Below are positions 56,966-64,000 of a stretch of 64,000 nt of DNA, piece after piece. The notes beneath the pieces were generated by a model. The model saw only the letters and a list, made by a program, of their open reading frames with translations. It made no database searches and was not told the origin of the DNA. Every line of letters begins with the position of its first letter. Positions within the stretch are counted from its first letter, which is position 1. The translations under genes were made by a program, and so were the position numbers. Source of the DNA: Chitinophagaceae bacterium (GTDB lineage: Bacteria > Bacteroidota > Bacteroidia > Chitinophagales > Chitinophagaceae); assembly GCA_016702745.1 (NCBI GenBank), contig JADJDJ010000002.1, forward strand, positions 806,001 through 870,000. The letters are read 5' to 3'.

Positions 56966-58243
56966 TCAGGTGTAAACTTCGGTTGCACTTGGCAGCATGA
57001 AGGCAATCACAAAAGCCAGCATGGCAATGATAAGGCCATACATGAAAATATTATAGGCGACCCGGAGGTATTTATATTTCTTGGCCAGTACCACCCCCAG
57101 GAAATACTGGTCCTTGATCATGCTGTTATTCATGTACACTTTATCTCCCAGCATTTCTGTCATTCCCCAGTTATAATCATCCAGGCTCATATTATGATAG
57201 TTTCCAAAGAAAAGCAGGTTGGTTCTTTTCCCGGCAATATCATCTCTTGTAAAAGTGCCATGGGATACATTGGGCCGTGTAGCCAGGATACCAAAAACAA
57301 TTGAGGATACACAAACCAGGGTGATGATGGCAACAGGTATCCGGAGGTTGGGGTCCGTTTGCAATTTTTCAAACAGACTGGCCATCATGATCGATAAAAT
57401 GATGGAGTTCACCGAAATCAGGATATTGGCTTTTGAATCGGCCATGCCACTGAGGTTGGAATGGCTTTGGGCCATGATCCGGAATACGGTGGCAATACTT
57501 CTGTCGGCTTCTTTTTCTTTTTCTCTTTTGGCTTTTGCCTCAGCTGCTGCGGCCGCTTCTGCCGGGTCCTTTATTTTTTCTTTTTTGTCCTTTTCTTTGT
57601 CCTTTTCTTTTTTCTCAGGTTTCATGGTTTCAGGTTTTATATCATCCTCTTTGTTGAGCAGGCGGATCAGGTGCTGGTCTTTTACAGGCTGCAACTGCTC
57701 TCTGCCATAGGTGGTAAAATAAGTATGCCTTTCCAGGAAACGGATATTGATCTTTCGCCAGTCTTTTTTGGAAACGTCATTGTCTCCAAATTCATTCAGT
57801 TCCTGCCGGAGTAAACGGTTTTTTTCATCAAATGCAGCTGTTCCCAAATGAAAAAGGTCCGCATCACAAATGATCTCCTCCAGGTAATTATCGGGTGTTT
57901 GCGGCATTCGGGTGGCATTGATACAGCCCTTTACCCGCAATTGTGTAGCTTCATCCAGTTTTTTGGACTGCATAAATTCTTCCGCCATTTTTAAACTGGC
58001 AGCTTCATGGTTGATGGAAGTCCCGGTGGTATAGCCCGTATCATGGAACCAGGCAGCGAGATAGAGGGTAAAACGGTCGTTTTCGCTGATTTGCTGGCTG
58101 TCGGCCAGTACCTGACAGGCGGCCACAACCTCCCGGGTATGTTGAAGCGTATGGAACTTTATATTTTTGTCCAGCCTATTTTGCAGCATGTCCGTAACCA
58201 CTGTCTGGGCATCCTGTAGAATAAGTAATTGGTCGTCAGTCAT
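56966..58243 (-). CDS. HD-domain protein fused to a Pycsar-effector (PycTM/DUF5706) membrane domain
   Basis: The 425-residue protein joins an N-terminal HD phosphohydrolase domain to a membrane domain. HD residues are His35, His67-Asp68 (W-F-H-D-T-G-Y), His79 and Asp127/Asp129. A very charged linker (K-E-K-D-K-E-K-D-K-K-E, about 205-255) leads to the PycTM domain, with the family motif A-D-S-K-A-N-I-L-I-S-V-N-S-I near residue 280 and three or more transmembrane helices. In Pycsar phage defence, PycTM effectors sense cCMP or cUMP made by a PycC cyclase. No cyclase lies in the window. The HD part could degrade a cyclic nucleotide or other signal; whether this is defence or housekeeping signalling is open. 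Confidence 0.85.
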   Translation of the reverse strand: MTDDQLLILQDAQTVVTDMLQNRLDKNIKFHTLQHTREVVAACQVLADSQQISENDRFTLYLAAWFHDTGYTTGTSINHEAASLKMAEEFMQSKKLDEATQLRVKGCINATRMPQTPDNYLEEIICDADLFHLGTAAFDEKNRLLRQELNEFGDNDVSKKDWRKINIRFLERHTYFTTYGREQLQPVKDQHLIRLLNKEDDIKPETMKPEKKEKDKEKDKKEKIKDPAEAAAAAEAKAKREKEKEADRSIATVFRIMAQSHSNLSGMADSKANILISVNSIILSIMMASLFEKLQTDPNLRIPVAIITLVCVSSIVFGILATRPNVSHGTFTRDDIAGKRTNLLFFGNYHNMSLDDYNWGMTEMLGDKVYMNNSMIKDQYFLGVVLAKKYKYLRVAYNIFMYGLIIAMLAFVIAFMLPSATEVYT

Positions 58244-58247
58244 GCTA

Positions 58248-58278
58248 TAAAGATAACTTTTGATAAATTTAAACCAAA
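58248..58278 (-). promoter_or_regulatory. Promoter of the HD-PycTM gene, apparently leaderless
   Basis: On the minus strand TTTG (58278 to 58275), a 19-base spacer and TATCTTTA (58255 to 58248) fit the Bacteroidota consensus except for the last base. The ATG follows after four bases, so transcription would start at or next to the start codon. Confidence 0.55.
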
Positions 58279-58287
58279 ATCAGCGGA

Positions 58288-59166
58288 ATGAGTTTTTTAA
58301 ATTTCAAGTCAAAGACCTCCGGGTTGTTCATTTTATTCCTGTTTTTATTGCTGGCCGGCTGTAAACAAAAGGTAAGGATGATCAAGTCGCCTCCGCATTA
58401 TAGTTTCAAATCAGTTCAGACATTTAAACTGGATCTGAAGCTAAAAGAAATTTCAGGTCTGGCCTGGGATACCCGCAGGGATGAGTTCCTGGCCCATTAT
58501 GATGAAGCAGGAAAACTGTATATCCTGGATAAAACAGCCAATGGCATCACAGCTGAATATCCTTTCGGGGCCAAGGGGGATTATGAAGATATTGCTATTT
58601 ATAACGGAACTCCTTATATACTCATTAGTAATGGAACAATTATAAAGATTAACAGAGATAGTACCGGAAAAGTAATCAGCGGGGAAAAAGCCGGTCAGTT
58701 AAATATCACCGGTACCAACGATTTTGAAACCCTTTATGCTGATACGGCCCGGAAAGCCCTGGTGATGGTTTGTAAAAACTGCGCCATGGATGATAAAAGC
58801 AAGGTCAGTGCATTTGCTTTTTATCCGGATTCTATTGGGTTTGTGAACGAACCTGTTTACCAGATTGATGCAACTAAAATCAAGGATATGTCTGCCAAGC
58901 TCGGACATCACAAGACCTCCAAATTCCAGCCTTCTGCAGCCGGCATTCACCCCCTGGATAAAAAATTGTATATCGTTTCCTCTGCTGCCAGTCAACTGGT
59001 GATATGTGACCAGAACGGGAATCCTGAGCAGGTGTATGAGCTCGGAGAGAAGCTTTTTCCTCAGCCGGAAGGCCTCACATTCAAGAATGATGGAACCATG
59101 TATATATCCAATGAAGGGGTAGCGGCCAAAGCCACGATTCTGCAGTTCCGGTATAAAGCGAATTAA
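58288..59166 (+). CDS. SdiA-regulated-type beta-propeller lipoprotein
   Basis: A 292-residue protein with a lipobox L-L-A-G-C (Cys25). The phytase-like/SdiA-regulated propeller is indicated by K-L-K-E-I-S-G-L-A-W-D near residue 52, K-G-D-Y-E-D-I-A-I near 96, N-D-F-E-T-L near 145, Q-P-S-A-A-G-I-H-P near 213 and P-Q-P-E-G-L-T-F near 262: the repeated E-x-I/E-G-L pattern of that family. The function is not established; it would be periplasmic or surface-anchored. Its stop overlaps the stop of the convergent PAP2 gene by a few bases (59163-59166). Confidence 0.82.
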   Translation: MSFLNFKSKTSGLFILFLFLLLAGCKQKVRMIKSPPHYSFKSVQTFKLDLKLKEISGLAWDTRRDEFLAHYDEAGKLYILDKTANGITAEYPFGAKGDYEDIAIYNGTPYILISNGTIIKINRDSTGKVISGEKAGQLNITGTNDFETLYADTARKALVMVCKNCAMDDKSKVSAFAFYPDSIGFVNEPVYQIDATKIKDMSAKLGHHKTSKFQPSAAGIHPLDKKLYIVSSAASQLVICDQNGNPEQVYELGEKLFPQPEGLTFKNDGTMYISNEGVAAKATILQFRYKAN

Positions 59167-59810
59167 CGGACAGGGATCCGGGAGCTGATCCGCCAGCTCA
59201 GCCAGAGCCAGGTAATTCCAAAGCAGTATCCGGCAATTACATCAGAAGGATAATGCACCCGCAGGTAGAGTCTGCTGAAACCGATCAGCAGGATCAGCAG
59301 TACCAGTAAACCGATCACCAGATTTCTTTTTGACTGATTCCGGATATGCCGGACTGCCAGTATTATCAGCAATCCGTAAAAAGCAATACTCATCATGGCA
59401 TGTCCGCTGGGAAAACTATAATTAGTGATACCATCAATCAAAGGATGATCAGGCCGGTCGCGGTGAAAAAGATTCTTGAAAAGTGACATCAATCCCAGGC
59501 TGCTCAATGCAATCAATGAGGTTTGCAGGGCTTCTTTTTTCTGACGCAGCAACAATAAAACAAAAATCAGCAAAAAAAAGGCGGGGACCAGAAAAGCATG
59601 GTTTCCCAGGAAAGTAATGAATTTAATCCAGGGGGTAAGCCCGGGGCTGATCAGTTTACCAGACTGGTTCAGCAGTTGCTGATCCCATAAATGATTTTTA
59701 TTGACAAATAGTATCCAAATAAGGATAATGGGAACCACCATCACAATGGACAGCAGGTAGGGCTCCCGCCCGTAAATAATGGTGACAGGTTTATTCTTTT
59801 TCTTCTCCAT
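59163..59810 (-). CDS. PAP2-family membrane phosphatase
   Basis: A 215-residue multi-pass membrane protein with the three phosphatase motifs intact: K-N-L-F-H-R-D-R-P (about residue 115), P-S-G-H-A-M-M-S (about 135) and S-R-L-Y-L-R-V-H-Y-P-S-D (about 182). The family removes phosphate from lipid phosphates such as undecaprenyl diphosphate or phosphatidate on the outer face of the membrane. It follows the phosphoesterase/outer-membrane-barrel gene after 15 bases and is probably co-transcribed with it. Confidence 0.92.
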   Translation of the reverse strand: MEKKKNKPVTIIYGREPYLLSIVMVVPIILIWILFVNKNHLWDQQLLNQSGKLISPGLTPWIKFITFLGNHAFLVPAFFLLIFVLLLLRQKKEALQTSLIALSSLGLMSLFKNLFHRDRPDHPLIDGITNYSFPSGHAMMSIAFYGLLIILAVRHIRNQSKRNLVIGLLVLLILLIGFSRLYLRVHYPSDVIAGYCFGITWLWLSWRISSRIPVR

Positions 59811-59825
59811 GAGGAGTCAATAGTA

Positions 59826-62800
59826 TCAGTAAGTAAGATTGAACTTGGTTCCCAATCCAAAATTGAACATTTTCACCCCATCATCAAACCCGGCATAAGC
59901 GGAGATTGAAAACATATTGAATGGCAGGTAATAAAGACCAAGGCCATATGCCCCATGCCATTTCTTCGATCCGTTCCGGTCGCCCGGTAACCAAACCTTG
60001 CCCACATTATAAAAAGCAGAAAGTCCAACAGGTCCGGGCATGATATAAGAATTCAGATGGAATAACTGCATCCGCATTTCGAGTCCGCCATACATGGAGG
60101 ATTTTCCGGCATAACGGTTCTTTCTGAATCCGGGCAAATCATTTTGCGCGCCGATACTCATGGCCTGGAAATACTCAAAGTTTTTGGAGAATATCCTGCC
60201 CCCGCCGAATTTCATCACCATTACCAGTTTTGCTGGTTCACGCAGACTGGCATAAAGCGACATATCATTAGTATAAGCTACATATTTTCCCTCTCCGGAA
60301 CTGATCCTTGACGTGAGTAGTAACTCATGTTTCCAGAACATTCCCCTGGTCGGAAAGAATTCTTTATTTCTGTTATCAAGGGTAAGGGCCGCTTTGACAC
60401 CGGCATAGGTTTTTTTACGGAAAACATCTTCCTGATTCAATCCTACCTGTGCGGCTTTGCCCAAAACGGTATTCGCATTTTTGGAAGGGCTGGCCGTATA
60501 ATGAGAATAATAAGGCCCGATCATCAGGTGCAGTTTATCGAAATATCTTTTGCGGAAAAGGATTTCTGCTTCAAAATAATTAAAGAGTGCCTGGTAGTAG
60601 CGGCGGGGTTGCTGCTCATCGTAACGACTGTTATTGCCCAATCCAAAGAAATTATGCAATGTGGGGGTACTGTAATTGGCCCTGATCAGTAAATCGAGAT
60701 TGCGGGTGATATGGTTGAATTCTCCGCGGTATTGCAGTCGGATTGCACCGCGGTCAATACCATATAATGCCGTTAAGCGCTGGTCGGTAGCATAGGGAAG
60801 GTTCCTGAATCCGAAAGTACGGCGGGAAAATCCGGCACCGATCAGGAGACCGTCGTCAGCATTATAATTCAAATGCACTTGTGGAAAGCGGCTGTAGTTA
60901 TAGTTAAAGCCAAGAATACTTTTATCATTAACCGGAGGATCATTGGAGAAACGTTTTTTGGCGTGGCTGCTGTCTTTTACAAAATAATCTCCACCGCCAC
61001 CATCATCTTTTAAATCATAGAGCAGTGCTTCCACTTTTCCTCGGATATTAAAAGTGTCAATACCCCGGCCGCCGATGATACGGAGTTTGATCCTTGAACT
61101 CGCTTTCGGATCCACATCAAATACATCTTCGTCATGTAATCCAAAAAGACGGATCTCCCGGGTAATTTTTGGATCAAAAATCCGGCTGAACATCACGAAG
61201 CTGGTATCACTTTTTCTTGATTTGGCAAAAACACGTACTTCCAGTTTATCACCAATGCTGGATACCCGGAAATATTCTTTCTGGTTACTGCCAATGATAT
61301 TCACCTGTTTAGAAATAAAACGGTAGTATTTCATTGCAGCAATGCTAAGGGCATCCCGGCGTTTGATTAGTTTATGGACGATCTTCTCCCCATGCAGGGT
61401 ATAGATCTCGGGGGGTAATTGTTTAACTGCTTTGCGGATCACAGAATCGGTCAGATCGGTGGTTAATCTGTTCAGCGTTTTCTCCCAGTCTTCCTGATCC
61501 AGATCGGTGAGGAAGATCCGGTCAAAATCACGGGCTATATAATTGAGCCAGTTGACGCCATTGATATTTTCACGGAAACCTTTCAGGAAAGGCATAGGCC
61601 TTCCGCTGATAAAACGTATCAGGCGGCCATTGGAGTAAAAAAAGGATTGATCCCGGTCGCGGGGTATGGGGTAATAAATTTTTCCTTTTCCTGTATCAAT
61701 ACTACCCCAGCGCCATTGGTCCAGGTGGCGGTCATAATCCGCAATCAGCATATCCATCAACCTGGCTTTGAGTACCTCCTGCTGTTGAGGCCGGTGATCA
61801 TTTTCCTCCAGCATCTTATCCATCAATTTGGCCGTGGTCAGGGTTTTGCTGTTATCAAAAGAAGCATTCCTCTTTTCCAGCATGCAAACGGTATTGGCAA
61901 AGGGCCGGTAAAATTCAAGAGCAGGGTCGTCCGGGATAAAGAACAATTCAGGTTTGGCTGATGCCAATCCAAGTGCATCAGTCAACCCCGGTGTAATAAA
62001 GGCCCCATAGGGGAAAGTGGATGTTTTGAGCTCTGTAGCGATATCTTTTACCACGGCTCCCCGGAACGCTTCCGGAATGGTGTTGACCGGACTTTTATTC
62101 ATGCTACGGAGTACCCATTCTTCGCCGGTGGACCGGTTCTTCAACCGTAGTGATTTGGTTTGTGTGCTGCCACCCAGTCCTTCAATGGTGAAACCGCCTT
62201 TTTCGCGACGCAGGTTGAAAATGCGCATACTTACCGGGGCTGACCATTCTTTCCGGTAATTATTCCCCATGAAATACTTTTTCAATCCTTTCACCGGCAA
62301 CAGTTCCTTACTGATCGAAGCGCTGACACTGTCGGGATAAGTGAAATTAGTATCAATGGCGGCTTTGCTGCTGCTGTCAACGAAGGTCGGGTCGAGCTTT
62401 GTGAAATTAAAGAGGGGAATGCTGTTGTATTTTTTAACGGAGTCCAGCACAGTGTAAAAAGTGGCGTTGACCGATTTATTGGTAGAGACTTCCATCACCA
62501 CAAATCCTTCAGATCTGGAATTAAATAAACTGTTTTTGTTATTGGAAGTCCGGCCCTGTTTGCAGCCACCACCACTGACAATGTAATTATATCCATCTTC
62601 CCGGATCAGCTGGAGGTTATGGTCATGTCCTGATACAAACACCACGTTGGGAGAAGATCGACGGACCGCTTCCGTGATCTGATTGATCATATTGGTATAG
62701 GTCGGGTGACTGATATCCTGTGGGGTACCAAAAACACTGCGGGCAATAGGATAAATGGACCCCAGCACGGGCATGGGAATGTACAGACTTTTTTTAAGGT

Positions 62801-63392
62801 CAGTCAGGGGAAACAGGTGTTGCTTCAGGGTAAAAAAACCGCCGTGGATACCGTTGCTTTTAAAGGGGTGGTGACAGGCCAGCAAGACCAGTTTTTTGGC
62901 ATTGCGGGCGGCAATATCTGCAATCTGATCCACCAGTTCTTCCTTTGTTTTGCATTTGCAATCCGATTCAATTTCAGGTTTTTCATGTGGATGCAGCCAC
63001 CACTGGCTGTCGAAGAGGATCAGGACCACATCTTTTCCCACCGGTACTTCCACTGGTCCGGGACATCCGTCTTCCGGGAAATACTTTACATTTTTCTTGC
63101 CCAGGAAGTCTACATACAATTGCTGACGGAGGATCGCATTATAACCGCCACGACTGCCGTTTTCCCAATCGTGATTGCCGGGTATCATATATACTTTCGT
63201 GGGGGTACTATCAGCAATGGACACCTGTGAATCGAGCACCGCCCTGGCCTGCGCATAACTTTTATATTGTTCATCGGGAAGGCCGTGCTTGTAGAGGTTG
63301 TCTCCAAGGAAGAGTACAGTGGTTTTACTGTTTGCACCGACCCGGGAACCTGCTACCACCAGTCCTATTATCAGTAAAAAATATTGTTTCAT
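59826..63392 (-). CDS. Metallophosphoesterase fused to a BamA-like outer-membrane barrel, N-terminally shortened
   Basis: The 1188-residue protein has a calcineurin-like phosphoesterase domain in about residues 25-300: F-L-G-D-N-L-Y, P-G-N-H-D-W-E near 70, C-H-H-P-F near 178, S-G-H-D-H-N near 262. A middle region follows, including M-G-N-N-Y-R-K-E-W near 372 and a kinase-like or CotH-like stretch (R-D-R-D-Q-S-F-F-Y near 580). The C-terminal surface-antigen barrel (about 840-1188) ends F-N-L-T-Y. The signal peptide runs straight into V-G-A-N-S-K-T-T-V, so the first metal motif (G-D-A-G type) and about 30 residues seen in relatives are missing. The barrel and middle are intact. The esterase may be inactive. 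Confidence 0.82.
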   Translation of the reverse strand: MKQYFLLIIGLVVAGSRVGANSKTTVLFLGDNLYKHGLPDEQYKSYAQARAVLDSQVSIADSTPTKVYMIPGNHDWENGSRGGYNAILRQQLYVDFLGKKNVKYFPEDGCPGPVEVPVGKDVVLILFDSQWWLHPHEKPEIESDCKCKTKEELVDQIADIAARNAKKLVLLACHHPFKSNGIHGGFFTLKQHLFPLTDLKKSLYIPMPVLGSIYPIARSVFGTPQDISHPTYTNMINQITEAVRRSSPNVVFVSGHDHNLQLIREDGYNYIVSGGGCKQGRTSNNKNSLFNSRSEGFVVMEVSTNKSVNATFYTVLDSVKKYNSIPLFNFTKLDPTFVDSSSKAAIDTNFTYPDSVSASISKELLPVKGLKKYFMGNNYRKEWSAPVSMRIFNLRREKGGFTIEGLGGSTQTKSLRLKNRSTGEEWVLRSMNKSPVNTIPEAFRGAVVKDIATELKTSTFPYGAFITPGLTDALGLASAKPELFFIPDDPALEFYRPFANTVCMLEKRNASFDNSKTLTTAKLMDKMLEENDHRPQQQEVLKARLMDMLIADYDRHLDQWRWGSIDTGKGKIYYPIPRDRDQSFFYSNGRLIRFISGRPMPFLKGFRENINGVNWLNYIARDFDRIFLTDLDQEDWEKTLNRLTTDLTDSVIRKAVKQLPPEIYTLHGEKIVHKLIKRRDALSIAAMKYYRFISKQVNIIGSNQKEYFRVSSIGDKLEVRVFAKSRKSDTSFVMFSRIFDPKITREIRLFGLHDEDVFDVDPKASSRIKLRIIGGRGIDTFNIRGKVEALLYDLKDDGGGGDYFVKDSSHAKKRFSNDPPVNDKSILGFNYNYSRFPQVHLNYNADDGLLIGAGFSRRTFGFRNLPYATDQRLTALYGIDRGAIRLQYRGEFNHITRNLDLLIRANYSTPTLHNFFGLGNNSRYDEQQPRRYYQALFNYFEAEILFRKRYFDKLHLMIGPYYSHYTASPSKNANTVLGKAAQVGLNQEDVFRKKTYAGVKAALTLDNRNKEFFPTRGMFWKHELLLTSRISSGEGKYVAYTNDMSLYASLREPAKLVMVMKFGGGRIFSKNFEYFQAMSIGAQNDLPGFRKNRYAGKSSMYGGLEMRMQLFHLNSYIMPGPVGLSAFYNVGKVWLPGDRNGSKKWHGAYGLGLYYLPFNMFSISAYAGFDDGVKMFNFGLGTKFNLTY

Positions 63393-63660
63393 CCCGGGTT
63401 ATATCCCGCTGGGTTACCAGCCTGTATTTTTAAAGTTTGGTGGCAAATGGCCTGGCCTTTATGCCTGAAAAATCACAATCCGTATCCTGAAATAACATTT
63501 CCTGGCACTTACGGTTGTATAGCGGGTCAATTTACACAAAAGTTTTTGCTGATAAGCCGGTTATAGAGAAAAAATATAGATTAAATGGAAGAATATCATA
63601 ATGTATTACCGGGTAGCCGTTCAATAATTTACCGAAAAGTTGTAGGCCTGCTTTTGTAAT

Positions 63661-63690
63661 TTTGGATAATTTTAAAAAATCGTATCTTTT
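63661..63690 (+). promoter_or_regulatory. Putative promoter of the last, partial gene
   Basis: TTTG (63661-63664), an 18-base spacer and TATCTTTT (63683-63690) approximate the Bacteroidota consensus. The rest of the 340-base divergent region (63393-63732) shows no gene. Confidence 0.35.
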
Positions 63691-63732
63691 CCGATTCAGA
63701 TGATCGCTTAACCTTAACCAAAACCTGCAAAC

Positions 63733-64000
63733 ATGAGAGTTTTTTTGCTCATTATTTTATCTGCATTATTTCTGGCTCCTGATATTCAGGCCCAGGGTAC
63801 TGCCGGAACAGCCACTGCTGCCGGTGGCAAATTCAGCACCAGCCGCTCAAGAGCTAAATGGATGGGCGCCAATTACCGTAAAGAATGGAATACGCCAATT
63901 ACTGTTCCTGTTCTGAACCTTGCAACTGAACACGGAGGCCTGACCCCTGTAAAAAGAGGGGGTGGTAAACAAACCAAATCTTTAAGACTGGAAGCTCCGG
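63733..64000 (+). CDS. Partial exported protein, paralog of the middle part of the phosphoesterase-barrel protein
   Basis: The gene starts at ATG 63733 with a signal peptide (L-L-I-I-L-S-A-L-F-L-A to Q-A-Q) and runs off the window. After a short Gly/Thr/Ala-rich linker it reads W-M-G-A-N-Y-R-K-E-W-N-T-P, then N-L-A-T-E-H-G-G-L-T and Q-T-K-S-L-R-L. These match M-G-N-N-Y-R-K-E-W-S-A-P, N-L-R-R-E-K-G-G-F-T and Q-T-K-S-L-R-L in the divergent phosphoesterase gene. So it appears to be the same architecture without the phosphoesterase domain; a C-terminal barrel is predicted beyond the window. Confidence 0.7.
   Translation, partial: MRVFLLIILSALFLAPDIQAQGTAGTATAAGGKFSTSRSRAKWMGANYRKEWNTPITVPVLNLATEHGGLTPVKRGGGKQTKSLRLEAP

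Noticed and set aside
56966..59166. A complete Pycsar phage-defence operon
   Set aside because: No nucleotide cyclase is present; the neighbour is a convergent-stop, divergent-start propeller lipoprotein.

Overview
The window looks like a chromosomal segment of a Bacteroidota bacterium, most likely of the Chitinophagaceae type. This is inferred from gene content: a SusC/SusD pair, several proteins with type IX secretion (T9SS) C-terminal sorting domains, a PorZ-like T9SS component, DUF3857/transglutaminase proteins, TAnnTTTG-type promoter boxes and almost no Shine-Dalgarno sequences. No rRNA, tRNA, CRISPR array or transposase gene was seen.

Layout. 0-6 kb: recO and porZ (minus), a cluster of dispersed repeats, then an MMPL/RND exporter. 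6-12.5 kb: SusC, SusD, then an ECF sigma factor, a small one-pass membrane protein and a Spy/CpxP-like protein. 12.5-18.1 kb (minus): acyl-CoA ligase, TPR protein, DUF1015 protein and serC. 18.5-23.8 kb (minus): a large T9SS-exported BNR-propeller/PKD/Ig-like protein, a zinc-dependent phospholipase C-like protein and a DUF502 membrane protein. 23.9-30.8 kb (plus): a TetR regulator with a palindromic operator overlapping its own promoter, followed by a TolC/adaptor/RND tripartite efflux pump. 31-37.4 kb: M28 peptidase, a T9SS-sorted protein, an M16 peptidase and a TIGR00266/AIM24-like protein. 37.5-41.7 kb: a broken outer-membrane protein, a sigma/RskA-type anti-sigma pair, a DM13 lipoprotein and a polysaccharide deacetylase. 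41.8-52.5 kb (minus): T9SS-sorted serine hydrolase, DUF418 membrane protein, a glycan-binding-Hint protein, a DUF2235 lipoprotein, and two DUF3857 proteins with a GxxExxY gene between them enclosed by 28-bp inverted repeats. 52.6-64 kb: korA, two lipoproteins, an exported RidA-like protein, an HD-Pycsar-effector fusion, an SdiA-regulated-type lipoprotein, a PAP2 phosphatase, a phosphoesterase/outer-membrane-barrel fusion and the start of a divergent paralog of its middle part.

About seventeen genes, including housekeeping ones (serC, korA), are broken by single-base indels, nearly all in homopolymer runs. The simplest reading is residual long-read assembly error, so these genes are annotated over their reconstructed full length with the break positions given. 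Three lesions do not fit that pattern and deserve checking: an in-frame TAA in the RND pump, an apparent internal deletion in the M16 peptidase, and an N-terminal deletion in the phosphoesterase.

The best candidates for new biology are the GxxExxY inverted-repeat element, a repeat family found immediately 3' of genes in the gene's own orientation, the solitary HD-PycTM fusion, and the secreted Hint-DUF418 operon.
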